Assembly: GCA_032250805.1 (NCBI GenBank)
Contig: JAVVEM010000007.1
Coordinates: 41,659 to 105,658, forward strand
Reading direction: 5' to 3'
From: B18-G4 sp032250805
GTDB lineage: Bacteria > Bacteroidota > Bacteroidia > Bacteroidales > B18-G4
Length of the DNA: 64,000 nucleotides
Both the position numbers and the translations under genes were made by a program. The notes beneath the pieces were generated by a model. That model was given only the letters and a program-made list of their open reading frames with translations. It was not told where the DNA came from and ran no database searches. The stretch's first letter is position 1, and each line of letters begins with the position of its first letter. Below are positions 1-9,929 of the stretch, piece by piece.

Positions 1-5
1 CAGGC

Positions 6-3000
6 ATGATCCTTTTTTATCAGATCTCTCCCAAATCATTTTATGCAATACAAATAACACATGAACTTTCGCATGGCGACAAAGACAAATTAAGCTGGTT
101 GTTTGGAGAATGTGAGCCTGTTCCGGGTGAAAAAGTCACAGGTACTTTTATCGGTCCGCGCAAGGAGATGATCACTCCCTGGAGCACCAATGCTGTTGAG
201 ATTACCCGCAATATGGGCATTGAGGGAATAATGCGCATAGAGCATTTTGAGGAAATAAGAGATCCTGAAACCATCTACGACCCTATGTTGCAGGCTAAAT
301 ACCATGATCTCGATCAAAATATTTTCACCATTGACCGCAAACCTGATCCGGTTACCTTTATACATGATATTAAGGCATACAACGAGGCTGAAGGACTTGC
401 ACTTAGCGATGATGAGGTAGATTACCTGAATGAGGTTAGCAAAAAGATGGGACGAAAATTAACTGATTCAGAAGTGTATGGATTTGCTCAGGTCAACTCC
501 GAGCACTGCCGGCATAAGATCTTTAATGGCACGTTTGTCATCGATGGCCGCGAGATGAAAGAATCACTCTTTGCCCTGATCAAAAAGACTTCGGCCGAAA
601 ATCCCAATAAGCTGATTTCGGCATACAAGGACAACGTTGCCTTTGTGCTTGGCCCTGTGGCTGAGCAGTTTGCCCCTGCCACACAGGATAAGGCCGACTA
701 TTTTGAGATCAACGACATGAATACGGTACTTTCACTGAAAGCCGAAACGCATAACTTCCCTACTACCGTAGAACCTTTTAACGGGGCATCGACTGGTACC
801 GGGGGTGAGATCCGTGACCGCCTGGCAGGTGGTAAAGCAAGTATACCGCTTGTTGGAACGGCGGTTTACATGACTTCATATCCCCGCCTGGAAGAAAAAC
901 GTATGTGGGAAAGATATACCCATGCAAGGCCCTGGCTTTATCAAACTCCTGCCGAAATTCTGATCAAGGCATCAAATGGAGCAAGCGACTTCGGAAATAA
1001 GTTTGGCCAGCCGCTTATATGTGGTAGCCTGCTGACCTTTGAAAGCGATAATCAGAAGTCGTTTGGTTACGATAAAGTGATTATGCTGGCAGGTGGAGTT
1101 GGATTTGGAAAAAAAGAAGACAGTGCCAAAGGTGTGCCTGAAGCCGGAGATGTTATTGTGGTTTTGGGTGGCGACAATTATCGCATCGGAATGGGAGGCG
1201 GAGCCGTTTCATCGGTCGATACTGGCGAGTTCGACAATGCTATCGAACTCAATGCCGTACAGCGTGCCAACCCCGAAATGCAGAAAAGGGTTGCCAACGT
1301 GATCAGGGCCATGGCCGAAAGTAAGAAAAATCCCGTTGTATCTATCCATGACCATGGTGCAGGTGGTCACCTGAACTCATTGTCGGAGCTTGTTGAAGAA
1401 GCAGGCGGGCGTATTCAACTCAGTAAACTGCCGGTGGGCGATCCCACGCTCTCGGCAAAGGAAATCATCGGCAATGAGTCGCAGGAACGCATGGGCCTGA
1501 TCATAAAAAAAGTTGATCTTGACATGCTTAAAAGGCTTTCGGAGCGTGAAAGAGCACCCATGTATGCTGTTGGTGAGGTAACGGGCGACATGAAATTTGT
1601 GTTTGAGGATGGGGATAAAAACCCCATGGACCTCAAACTCGAATATCTTTTCGGAAAACCTCCAAAGACAACACTAAATGACCGCACAGTACCCCATAAT
1701 TTCCCTGAACCTGAATACGATGGTAATAAGTTTGAAGAATATTTGCAGGATCTGCTTCAGATCGAAGCCGTAGCTTGTAAAGACTGGCTTACGAATAAGG
1801 TCGACAGGTCGGTGAGCGGGCGTGTTGCCCGACAACAATGTACTGGTCCAATACAACTGCCTTTGAGTGATGTGGCTGTTGCAGCTCTTGATTATCGTGG
1901 CAAGAAAGGTATTGCCACTGCCATTGGCCATGCCCCCGTGCCAGGGCTGATCTCGGCTAAAAACGGATCTGTACTGGCCATTGCCGAATCGCTTACCAAT
2001 ATCGTATGGGCACCCATTCAGGATGGCATAAAAGGCATTTCGCTAAGTGCAAACTGGATGTGGCCTGCTAAAAATGAAGGTGAAGATGCCAGATTATATG
2101 AGGCTGTGCAGGCTGTGAGCGATTTTGCCATTGAACTGGGCATTAACATCCCCACCGGGAAAGATTCTTTGTCGATGACCCAAAAGTACCCTGATGGGAA
2201 AAAAGTAATGGCTCCGGGTACTGTTATTATTTCTGCCATGGGTGAATGTTCCGACTTAAAAAAGACAGTTAGCCCTTTCCTGGCGCTGAAATATGAAGCA
2301 GACATTATTTATATTGATTTTTCGAAAGATAAATTTTCCATGGGCGGAAGCAGTTTTGCCCAAATGATAAATAAGCTGGGAAAGCATTGCCCGACCATCA
2401 CCGACGCCGGTTATTTTGCCCGGGCATTTAACGCAATACAAAGCTGCATTCATGACGGCCTCATATTGGCCGGCCATGATATTTCTGCCGGCGGTATGAT
2501 CACAACTTTGCTCGAAATGGCCTTCCCTGTGAATGATATGGGAATGGAACTTGACCTGAGCAGTATCGATGAAGATGATTTTATCAGGCTGATGTTCAGT
2601 GAGAACCCGGGAGTGATCATCCAGACAGCGAAGAGCGATGCGGTTCAAAAGGTTTTGGATAAAGCAGGTATCTCGTATCATATGCTAGGCCATACCATGA
2701 AGGAACTAAATGTAAACATCAGGCATAAAGAGCGGAGATATTCATTGGATATTAATGCTTATCGCGAAAAATGGTATAAGACTTCCTATTTGTTCGATCA
2801 ATTGCAAACTGCCAATGGCCATGCCGAGATGCGGTTTAATAATTATTTCAGGCAGGATCTTCGATTTAGCTTTACCAAGGCTTTTAACGGTACGTTTGAT
2901 TCATTCGGGATAGATCCCGGCCGCCGGACAAAAAGTGGTGTCAAGGCTGCCATAATCCGCGAGAAGGGTGTAAATGGCGACCGCGAAATGGCTTATTCCA

Positions 3001-3686
3001 TGCACCTGGCAGGATTTGATGTAAAAGATGTTCACATGACCGACCTCATCTCGGGGGCCGAAACGCTTGACGATATAAACTTCATTGTTTTTGTGGGCGG
3101 GTTTTCCAACTCTGATGTGCTTGGTTCGGCCAAGGGATGGGCGGGAGCCTTTTTATTCAACCCAAAAGCAAAAGAAAGCCTCGACAAATTCTATGCGAGG
3201 GAAGATACGCTGAGCCTTGGCATTTGTAACGGTTGCCAGTTGATGGTTGAGCTGGGGCTGGTTTACCCTGATCATCCCGAACAACCCATCATGCGGCAAA
3301 ATAAATCTGAGAAATTTGAGTCGGCATTCCTGAATATCAGTATAGAAGAAAATGAATCGGTCATGCTGAAGAGCCTTTCCTGTTCCCGCCTGGGGATATG
3401 GGTGGCCCATGGCGAAGGCCGCTTTTGTTTTCCCTATTACAAGGATAACTATCAGATACCCGTTAAATATACTTATGAAGGTTATCCGGGCAATCCGAAT
3501 GGTTCCGACTTCAGTGCGGCCGCTATTTGTTCAAACGACGGGCGGCACCTGGCCATGATGCCTCACCTTGAGCGTGCAATATTTCCCTGGCAGTGGGCAT
3601 ATTATCCCGAAGACAGGCCTGCAGATGATGTGTCGCCCTGGATCGAAGCCTTTGTGAACGCACGTAAATGGATTGAAAAACAATAA
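6..3686 (+). CDS. purL: Phosphoribosylformylglycinamidine synthase (long single-chain PurL)
   Basis: Converts FGAR, glutamine and ATP to FGAM in purine synthesis in the cytoplasm. At 1226 residues it is the long form that fuses the ATP-grasp-like synthetase halves with a C-terminal glutaminase. Visible marks are VNSEHCRHK near residue 165, LKAETHNFPT near 245, a second synthetase half with GKDSLSM near 720, and the glutaminase nucleophile context LGICNGCQL near 1075 with PHLERA near 1185. The start MILFYQ matches the N-terminus I recall for Bacteroidota PurL, so the gene is probably complete although only five bases precede it. The SDR gene follows after 10 bp. Confidence 0.97.
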   Translation: MILFYQISPKSFYAIQITHELSHGDKDKLSWLFGECEPVPGEKVTGTFIGPRKEMITPWSTNAVEITRNMGIEGIMRIEHFEEIRDPETIYDPMLQAKYHDLDQNIFTIDRKPDPVTFIHDIKAYNEAEGLALSDDEVDYLNEVSKKMGRKLTDSEVYGFAQVNSEHCRHKIFNGTFVIDGREMKESLFALIKKTSAENPNKLISAYKDNVAFVLGPVAEQFAPATQDKADYFEINDMNTVLSLKAETHNFPTTVEPFNGASTGTGGEIRDRLAGGKASIPLVGTAVYMTSYPRLEEKRMWERYTHARPWLYQTPAEILIKASNGASDFGNKFGQPLICGSLLTFESDNQKSFGYDKVIMLAGGVGFGKKEDSAKGVPEAGDVIVVLGGDNYRIGMGGGAVSSVDTGEFDNAIELNAVQRANPEMQKRVANVIRAMAESKKNPVVSIHDHGAGGHLNSLSELVEEAGGRIQLSKLPVGDPTLSAKEIIGNESQERMGLIIKKVDLDMLKRLSERERAPMYAVGEVTGDMKFVFEDGDKNPMDLKLEYLFGKPPKTTLNDRTVPHNFPEPEYDGNKFEEYLQDLLQIEAVACKDWLTNKVDRSVSGRVARQQCTGPIQLPLSDVAVAALDYRGKKGIATAIGHAPVPGLISAKNGSVLAIAESLTNIVWAPIQDGIKGISLSANWMWPAKNEGEDARLYEAVQAVSDFAIELGINIPTGKDSLSMTQKYPDGKKVMAPGTVIISAMGECSDLKKTVSPFLALKYEADIIYIDFSKDKFSMGGSSFAQMINKLGKHCPTITDAGYFARAFNAIQSCIHDGLILAGHDISAGGMITTLLEMAFPVNDMGMELDLSSIDEDDFIRLMFSENPGVIIQTAKSDAVQKVLDKAGISYHMLGHTMKELNVNIRHKERRYSLDINAYREKWYKTSYLFDQLQTANGHAEMRFNNYFRQDLRFSFTKAFNGTFDSFGIDPGRRTKSGVKAAIIREKGVNGDREMAYSMHLAGFDVKDVHMTDLISGAETLDDINFIVFVGGFSNSDVLGSAKGWAGAFLFNPKAKESLDKFYAREDTLSLGICNGCQLMVELGLVYPDHPEQPIMRQNKSEKFESAFLNISIEENESVMLKSLSCSRLGIWVAHGEGRFCFPYYKDNYQIPVKYTYEGYPGNPNGSDFSAAAICSNDGRHLAMMPHLERAIFPWQWAYYPEDRPADDVSPWIEAFVNARKWIEKQ

Positions 3687-3696
3687 AAAATACAAT

Positions 3697-4464
3697 ATGA
3701 ACAAAACCGTAATGATAAGCGGAGCAACTTCCGGCATAGGAAAAGCCTGCGCCCATAAATTTGCAAAGGAAGGCTTCAGGCTGATCATCACCGGAAGGAG
3801 AAAAGATCGCCTTGAGAAACTGGCTGCCGTCCTTAAGAATACATATAATAGCGAGATTCTGGCCAGGGAACTGGATGTGCGGGATAAAATCATGGTTAAA
3901 AAGCTTATCGACAATCTGACGCCTGAATGGAGATCTATTGATGTTCTTATAAACAATGCCGGACTGGCACTGGGATTAAGTCCTTTACAGGATGGAGATA
4001 CCGACGACTGGGATACGATGATCGATACCAATGTAAAAGGTCTGCTTTATGTGGGCAAGGCAGTGGCTCAGCTGATGATCGTCAACGGCAGGGGCCATAT
4101 TATCAATATTGGATCTATAGCCGGCAAGGAAGTGTATCCGAAAGGCAATGTATACAGCGCCACAAAACATGCCGTTGATGCCATCACCAAAGGAATGCGT
4201 TTAGATTTTCTCGGGCACGGCATCAGGGTTACACAGATTGCCCCCGGTGCTGTAGAAACCGAATTCAGTATTGTACGTTTTAAGGGCGATGAAAACCGGG
4301 CCGCAAAAGTGTACGAAAACTATACCCCGCTCAGCGCCGACGACGTAGCCGGCGTTGCCTACTATACTACTACCCTGCCCGAACATGTGAATATAAACGA
4401 TGTGCTGGTAATGCCCACACAGCAGGCCAATGCTACTACTTTTAATAAAAAATTTCCGGGCTAA
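3697..4464 (+). CDS. SDR-family NAD(P)-dependent oxidoreductase (YdfG-like)
   Basis: Short-chain dehydrogenase of 255 residues. The N-terminal Rossmann motif is SGATSGIG (residues 7-14), NNAG follows near 85, and the catalytic triad appears as the Ser of IGSIAG and the Tyr and Lys of YSATKHA. It resembles the YdfG group, NADP-dependent oxidation of serine or 3-hydroxy acids, but the substrate cannot be read from sequence. The ATG at 3697 is chosen over an in-frame TTG at 3673, because the earlier start would overlap purL and add a non-family lysine/asparagine tail. Likely co-transcribed with purL. Confidence 0.9.
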   Translation: MNKTVMISGATSGIGKACAHKFAKEGFRLIITGRRKDRLEKLAAVLKNTYNSEILARELDVRDKIMVKKLIDNLTPEWRSIDVLINNAGLALGLSPLQDGDTDDWDTMIDTNVKGLLYVGKAVAQLMIVNGRGHIINIGSIAGKEVYPKGNVYSATKHAVDAITKGMRLDFLGHGIRVTQIAPGAVETEFSIVRFKGDENRAAKVYENYTPLSADDVAGVAYYTTTLPEHVNINDVLVMPTQQANATTFNKKFPG

Positions 4465-4503
4465 TAAGTTAATATCCTAAATCAATAAAAATCAAGACCA
4501 CTA

Positions 4504-5505
4504 TCAGTGCATTAGCTTAAAAACCAACTCCTTCAATAATTCGCCCTCATCGGCCGAGACATTGTTTACACCTTTAAATTTAAGGTCGTATTCGCGCAGA
4601 AGGCTTACTGCCTGAATGGATTTTTGTAGCGAAAAACGTTTAGCGGCATTGCGGTAATCCCTTACAAAATAAGGACTGGTAGATAATTCGGCTGCCACAG
4701 TATTATCTTTCGATTTGTCCTTTATTTTATGATAGATCAGCAGTTTGGCAAAGAACTGATATAAAAGGGCAGTGGTGAGTACAAAGGGATTGGCTTTGGG
4801 ATTTGCACCAAAATGCTTTATGATGAGATTGGCTTTAACCACATCACCTGCACCCAGCGCTTTTTGCAGCTCAAAAATGTTGAAATCCTTGCTGATACCA
4901 ATATTCTCTTCAATGGCATCCTCATTGATAACCGAATTTTTATCGAGGCTGATAAATAATTTTTCCAGCTCCATTCTGATCTTCGAAAGGTTTGACCCCA
5001 GATTGGCCGAAAGTAACTGGGCAGCTTCAGGTGTTATTGAATAACCCTCTGCTTTTACCTGGTTGTTGATCCATGCCGGAAGCTGGTTATCATACAACCT
5101 GTTGGATTTAAACACAACGCCTGTTTTGTCAATTATTTTGTGCAGTGATTTTCTGGAGTCGAAGGCTTTATGTTTGTGACACAATACGAGGATGGTGGTA
5201 TCAAAAGGTTTCTCTGCATATGATTTTAATTCTTCAATATCCGCGAGGGCTTGTGCTTCCTTTACGATCACCACCTGGTAGTTTGACATCATCGGGTAGC
5301 GGCGTGCCGTATCAATAATGGTTCCTGCATCCACATCTTTACCATACATTACTGTTTGGTTAAATTCCCTTTCGGCTTCATCCAGGATATGATCTTCAAT
5401 ATAATCGCTGATAATATTAATGAAATATTCTTCCTCCCCATGCAACAGGTATATGGGCTTATAAATCTTATTTTTCAGATCGGTGAGGAGGATATCAAAT
5501 TTCAT
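4504..5505 (-). CDS. holA: DNA polymerase III subunit delta
   Basis: Clamp-loader delta subunit of 333 residues, which opens the sliding clamp during replication. The N-terminus has the family pattern PIYLLHGEEEYFI (about 17-30) and the C-terminal region has the helical collar-domain character expected. Length matches the family. Its ATG overlaps the stop of the upstream AMP nucleosidase (shared bases 5502-5505), so the two are translationally coupled. It is transcribed away from the lanthipeptide cluster. Confidence 0.93.
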   Translation of the reverse strand: MKFDILLTDLKNKIYKPIYLLHGEEEYFINIISDYIEDHILDEAEREFNQTVMYGKDVDAGTIIDTARRYPMMSNYQVVIVKEAQALADIEELKSYAEKPFDTTILVLCHKHKAFDSRKSLHKIIDKTGVVFKSNRLYDNQLPAWINNQVKAEGYSITPEAAQLLSANLGSNLSKIRMELEKLFISLDKNSVINEDAIEENIGISKDFNIFELQKALGAGDVVKANLIIKHFGANPKANPFVLTTALLYQFFAKLLIYHKIKDKSKDNTVAAELSTSPYFVRDYRNAAKRFSLQKSIQAVSLLREYDLKFKGVNNVSADEGELLKELVFKLMH

Positions 5506-6296
5506 ATATCAGAATTATCTTTATAGTCGAAGTACAGGTGCTTGACGGTTAGTCCCTTGTTTTTTAGCATTTTGAGAGAATTTACGCCGATCTTAAGATG
5601 GTCTTCAATATATTTTTCTGTCACTTCGTTGTCGCTCTTTTCTGTTTTAACCCCGCTTGAGATCATGGGCTGGTCGGAAACGAGCAATAATGCCCCGGAG
5701 GGGATTTCATTGCTGAATCCCACAATGAAAATTGTGGCAGTTTCCATGTCGATGGCCATACTGCGGGTACGTCGAAGGTGATTTTTAAAATACTTATCAT
5801 ACTCCCACACCCGGCGGTTGGTTGTGTATACGGTTCCTGTCCAGTAATCGCGGTTAAAATCGCGGATCGATGTCGAGACAGCCTTTTGCAGATTAAAGGC
5901 AGGCAGGGCGGGAACGGATTTGTGCATATAATCGTTTGAGGTTCCTTCGCCACGTATTGCTGCTATAGGCAGGATAAGATCGCCAAGGTTGTTTTTCTTT
6001 TTAAGGCCGCCGCACTTGCCAAGAAACAGCACTGCCTGTGGCTTTACAGCACTAAGCAGATCCATAATCGTGGCGGCATTGGCACTGCCGATACCAAAGT
6101 TGATAATGGTGATATCATCGGCCGTGGCACTGGGCATGAGCTTGTCCTTCCCTTTTATCTCCGCTCCATTCCATTGGGCAAAAAACTCCAGATATTTGGC
6201 AAAATTTGTAAGAAGGATGTAATTACCAAAATCTTCCAGCCTCTGACCAGTATAACGGGGAAGCCAGTTCTCAACAATTTCTTCTTTTGTTTTCAT
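5502..6296 (-). CDS. amn: AMP nucleosidase (short Bacteroidota form)
   Basis: Hydrolyses AMP to adenine and ribose 5-phosphate, or acts as a related nucleoside phosphorylase-fold enzyme. The 264-residue product has the MTA/purine phosphorylase core: FGIGSANAATIMDLL, LFLGKCGGLKKKNNLGDLILP, AAIRGEGTS and a C-terminal MAIDMETATIF that resembles the substrate-binding Met-Glu segment. The ATG at 6296 is preferred over one at 6326 because MKTKEEIVENWLPRYTG is the N-terminus I know for this family and a GAGGGT sequence lies just upstream. It overlaps holA by 3-4 bp. Confidence 0.87.
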   Translation of the reverse strand: MKTKEEIVENWLPRYTGQRLEDFGNYILLTNFAKYLEFFAQWNGAEIKGKDKLMPSATADDITIINFGIGSANAATIMDLLSAVKPQAVLFLGKCGGLKKKNNLGDLILPIAAIRGEGTSNDYMHKSVPALPAFNLQKAVSTSIRDFNRDYWTGTVYTTNRRVWEYDKYFKNHLRRTRSMAIDMETATIFIVGFSNEIPSGALLLVSDQPMISSGVKTEKSDNEVTEKYIEDHLKIGVNSLKMLKNKGLTVKHLYFDYKDNSDI

Positions 6297-6379
6297 ACCC
6301 TCAGGTTTTAGACAAAAATACTTCATTTAGGGGGAATAAATACGGTGAAATGGTCGAAAAACCTTCCTGATGAATTTTT

Positions 6380-6412
6380 TTTGTTAAAAAAGTGCGACAT
6401 TTTTCGAATTTG
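6380..6412 (+). promoter_or_regulatory. Possible promoter for the lanthipeptide cluster
   Basis: TTTG at 6380-6383, then 21 bp, then CGAATTTG at 6405-6412. The second element keeps the TTTG half of the Bacteroidota -7 consensus TAnnTTTG but has CG in place of TA. The predicted leader before the ATG at 6426 would be very short. Weak support. Confidence 0.3.
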
Positions 6413-6425
6413 GGTACTAATAGAT

Positions 6426-7643
6426 ATGAAGTGGAAGGTTTTTCTTCCGGGAAATTGCATCGAGCGTGTGGAAAATAGGGTGCACGAACTTGCGGAGAGC
6501 GTTGCTGCCTTTGATTTGATGGATGTTGGCTTGATGGGTGGGGTAGCTGGTGTGGCTTGTTTCTGCGCTTACTATGCGGACTGGATGAGTGATCTTCGTT
6601 TTAAGGGACTGGTTGGGGAGATGGTTGAGCGGATGCTCAACCCTCCTGCCGGTCATCTGCCGGGCTATAGTTTTTCAAATGGCTATGCCGGCATTGCCTG
6701 GTCCATACATCACCTGATCGAGAATAAACTGCTCGATCTGGATGCATCTCAGATCTACATGCAGCTTGATCAGCTTCTGGCTGACCGGATGCTGGAGGAG
6801 ATCAAAAGAGGGCACTATGATTATTTGCATGGTGCTTTAGGAATTGCTGTTTATTTTTTGCATCAGGCTGAAAACAATGAATACAGGAATTATTTGAGCT
6901 CATTGGTTGAAGAATTGGAAAATATTTCCATTGAAGAAGCTGACGGAAGTATAAAATGGAATTCGCTACTGGATGCCGAATCAAAAAAGGAAGGTTTTAA
7001 CCTTAGTATGTCGCATGGTATTGCTTCCATTATGATTATCGTATCCATGATACATCAAAAGGGTATTGCAATTGTTTCTTGCGAACGACTGATAAAAGGT
7101 GCATACAGCTATCTCCGCAAACAAGCCCTGAAGGCTACAGAATATATATCGGTTTACCCTTCATGGGCCATTGAAAGTATGGATGATCCGGGCAATAGCC
7201 GGATGGCATGGTGCTACGGCGATATGGGTATCGGTTTTGCCTGTATGCGGGCTGGTAAAACATTAAAGGATGAGGAAATGTACGGGCATGGAGAAGCAAT
7301 CCTGCGCAGGTCGGGTGAAAGAAGAGATCCTGAAGAGAACAGGGTGCTGGATGCCGGCTTATGCCATGGTGCCGCCGGGCTTGCGTTGATGTTTAATTCA
7401 TTATTTCAGATTAAACACGATGATTTATTCGGCGATGCAGCTGCATATTGGATGGATGTGTGCCTCAACATGGCCTATCATAGTGACGGAATAGCTGGTT
7501 ATAAAGCCTGGTATCATCCCCGCTACGGAGGATGGGTTAAGGTACCTGGCCTGCTGGAGGGTGCTGCTGGCATTGGATTAACAATGATGTCGTTCGTGAG
7601 TACCAGAGAGCCGGCATGGCGTAAGGCATTGCTGGTCGATTGA
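6426..7643 (+). CDS. LanC-like lanthionine synthetase (cyclase)
   Basis: Predicted to join Cys thiols to dehydrated Ser/Thr of a precursor peptide, forming thioether rings. The 405-residue protein shows the LanC zinc site: Cys263 in WCYGDMGIG and Cys313-His314 in GLCHGAAGLA, plus LanC-type glycine motifs such as GYAGIAW (86-92) and LHGALGIAVY (134-143). The ATG at 6426 is chosen over a GTG at 6345, because the extra residues look non-homologous and would start upstream of the only promoter-like site. It is the first gene of a plus-strand cluster with the dehydratase 36 bp downstream. Whether the peptide is antimicrobial or has another role is not visible. Confidence 0.9.
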   Translation: MKWKVFLPGNCIERVENRVHELAESVAAFDLMDVGLMGGVAGVACFCAYYADWMSDLRFKGLVGEMVERMLNPPAGHLPGYSFSNGYAGIAWSIHHLIENKLLDLDASQIYMQLDQLLADRMLEEIKRGHYDYLHGALGIAVYFLHQAENNEYRNYLSSLVEELENISIEEADGSIKWNSLLDAESKKEGFNLSMSHGIASIMIIVSMIHQKGIAIVSCERLIKGAYSYLRKQALKATEYISVYPSWAIESMDDPGNSRMAWCYGDMGIGFACMRAGKTLKDEEMYGHGEAILRRSGERRDPEENRVLDAGLCHGAAGLALMFNSLFQIKHDDLFGDAAAYWMDVCLNMAYHSDGIAGYKAWYHPRYGGWVKVPGLLEGAAGIGLTMMSFVSTREPAWRKALLVD

Positions 7644-7679
7644 TTGATAAGACAATAAACATAACCATGAATAATCTTA

Positions 7680-9929
7680 ATGGCAGGAAAGAATCACAAC
7701 AGCTATGCGATTGCTGAGACCTTTATGCTCAGGGTGCCTGCAATGCCCCTGAATATTCTTGAAGAGATCTCGGCATCGGGGCAAATCGATGAACTACTCA
7801 AAAAGTATTTCAGTCAACCAATAGTCACTGAAGCACTATTTCTGGCTTCGCCCGGGATACACCGCCTCACCAACAAATGGTTACAGGGCAATATGGAAGA
7901 TATCAGGAGCCATGAGAAGTTCAGGCATACACTGATAAAATACCTTATTCGAATGGCTTCGCGAAGCACACCCTTCGGGATGTTTGCAGGTATTGCAGCA
8001 GGCAATTTCAGCAGTGCTAATAATATTGTTTTATCGGATATAAAAGAACATGCATTATATGTGCGGCCTGATATGCAATATCTGTGTTCTTTATCAGAGC
8101 AACTTCAAAGGGATCGCCCGATACGCGATAAATTATCCTATTTTCCAAATAGCAGCCTTTACCCCGTTGGCGGGGCATACAGGTATATAGAATATCTGAC
8201 TGACGCAGAGGGCGTGAGGAAATATCAGCTTCAAAGCGTATCCATAACGCCTGAACTTGAAAAAGTAATTGAAGCTGCACAGAATGGACCCGGAACAAGA
8301 GCGTTGGCCAGGCTTATCGCTCAGGGTGGAGTTGATGCGGAAGAGGCCATGGCGTTTATCCAGGTGCTCATCGACAACCAGGTGCTGGTTTCGGAACTCG
8401 AACCTCTGGTCAGCGGAACACCTTACCTGGAGGATCTTCACACTCAGGTGAAACAAATGGGAGTTGACAATCAAAAAACAAGGGAACTGGAAGAGATATA
8501 TCAGCTTTTTGATCATTTGCAAAAATCTGCACCTGCCAACAGGATGAAATCTTACCTAAGGATTCTGGATGTTATACGTGAAAAACATGACAGCCTGTTT
8601 GGGAATACATTGATCCAGGCTGATATGAAGTTAAAGTTGAATTCTGCCACACTGAGCAACAATATCAGGAACGATCTTGAAAATATACTTCCTGTAATGA
8701 TGAAACTCTGCCGTGGACGGTCGTCGGGCTTAATTGACAAGTTTAGCGAAGCCCTTGAACGGCGTTATGGTAGTGCCGAGATCCCTTTGGCTGTAGCGCT
8801 GGATGCTGAAATGGGCCCTGGTTACCTTCCAAATGATCAAAATGCCAATGCTTCTGAACTATTGAAGGATATCAATGTATGGAAATCCGGCGGGAACAGG
8901 TCTGAGATCATATGGACTGCCGTCGATACAATGCTTTTTGGGAAATTACAACGGGCTTTGATCGCCGGAGAAACTCAAATTGAGATCACTGATGCTGACC
9001 TGGAGCAGATTGATGATGGCGGGCAAACTTTCCCCATGAGCTTTTCGGTCTTGGCCAGAATATACGGAAAATGGCCTGATAATCCTGATAAATATCTTAT
9101 CCATTTATCTTCGCTTGGAGGAACCAGCGCCCTGAGCCTGTCGGGGCGGTTTTGTCATATGGATCAGAAATTGCTAAATGCCATGCGGTCGATTGCACAA
9201 ATCGAACAGGAAATTGCCGGGAAAGCTGTGATCGCCGAGATCATTCATCTTCCGCAGCAACGCACCGGCAATATTTTAATGCGGCCTGTTTTGCGCGATT
9301 ATGAGATCCCTTATTTGGCGAGGCCTGCCGTTGGAGCTGCGCAAACAATAAAGGTTTCAGACCTGATGGTTTCGGTTAGGAATGGAAAGATCAACCTCAG
9401 GTCGAGGAAATTAAATGCCCATGTGATCCCACGCATGGCAAATGCCCATAATTATGCATTGGGCTCCCTGCAATTGTACCGTTTTTTATGTGATTTTCAG
9501 TCGCAGAATGTGAGCACCGGACTCAGTTTTTCGTGGGGCCCACTCGAAAGCGAATGCCCTTATCTTCCACGAATCATGTTCAGGAATATTATCCTGCATC
9601 CTGCAACATGGAACCTTGATAACAAGGATCTCAGACAGCTTAAAAATTCAAAGAATGATCGTGAATTATCCAGGGCGGCGGAAGCTCTGAGACTTCAGTT
9701 CCATTTGCCTGACAAAGTTGTTCTTGCAGTTGCCGATAACGAACTTTGGATCGACCTCACACACCTTCCCACTTTACGATTGTTTCGCAATGAAATAAAG
9801 GACAATTCGCGGGTGGTTTTAAGTGAGTTTTTATTTGATGGAAAAGATGCTGTTGTTCAGGGTAAAAACGGATCGCATGCCAATGAATTTGTTTTTTTCT
9901 TTCATCAAAAAAAAGGATTATACGAATGA
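7680..9929 (+). CDS. Lantibiotic dehydratase N-terminal (glutamylation) protein, split LanB
   Basis: 749 residues matching the N-terminal module of class I LanB, which activates Ser/Thr of the precursor with glutamyl-tRNA. The N-terminus FMLRVPAMPLN and the segment SRSTPFGMFAGIAAG (about 97-111) are characteristic. The C-terminal elimination (SpaB_C) domain of fused LanB proteins is absent here and is encoded by the next gene, whose ATG overlaps this stop by 4 bp. Such split dehydratases are known in class I lanthipeptide clusters of Bacteroidota, such as the pinensin cluster of Chitinophaga. Confidence 0.9.
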   Translation: MAGKNHNSYAIAETFMLRVPAMPLNILEEISASGQIDELLKKYFSQPIVTEALFLASPGIHRLTNKWLQGNMEDIRSHEKFRHTLIKYLIRMASRSTPFGMFAGIAAGNFSSANNIVLSDIKEHALYVRPDMQYLCSLSEQLQRDRPIRDKLSYFPNSSLYPVGGAYRYIEYLTDAEGVRKYQLQSVSITPELEKVIEAAQNGPGTRALARLIAQGGVDAEEAMAFIQVLIDNQVLVSELEPLVSGTPYLEDLHTQVKQMGVDNQKTRELEEIYQLFDHLQKSAPANRMKSYLRILDVIREKHDSLFGNTLIQADMKLKLNSATLSNNIRNDLENILPVMMKLCRGRSSGLIDKFSEALERRYGSAEIPLAVALDAEMGPGYLPNDQNANASELLKDINVWKSGGNRSEIIWTAVDTMLFGKLQRALIAGETQIEITDADLEQIDDGGQTFPMSFSVLARIYGKWPDNPDKYLIHLSSLGGTSALSLSGRFCHMDQKLLNAMRSIAQIEQEIAGKAVIAEIIHLPQQRTGNILMRPVLRDYEIPYLARPAVGAAQTIKVSDLMVSVRNGKINLRSRKLNAHVIPRMANAHNYALGSLQLYRFLCDFQSQNVSTGLSFSWGPLESECPYLPRIMFRNIILHPATWNLDNKDLRQLKNSKNDRELSRAAEALRLQFHLPDKVVLAVADNELWIDLTHLPTLRLFRNEIKDNSRVVLSEFLFDGKDAVVQGKNGSHANEFVFFFHQKKGLYE

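Noticed and set aside
6345..6425. Upstream GTG start for LanC
   Set aside because: The extra residues look unlike LanC, and the promoter-like elements lie downstream of it.
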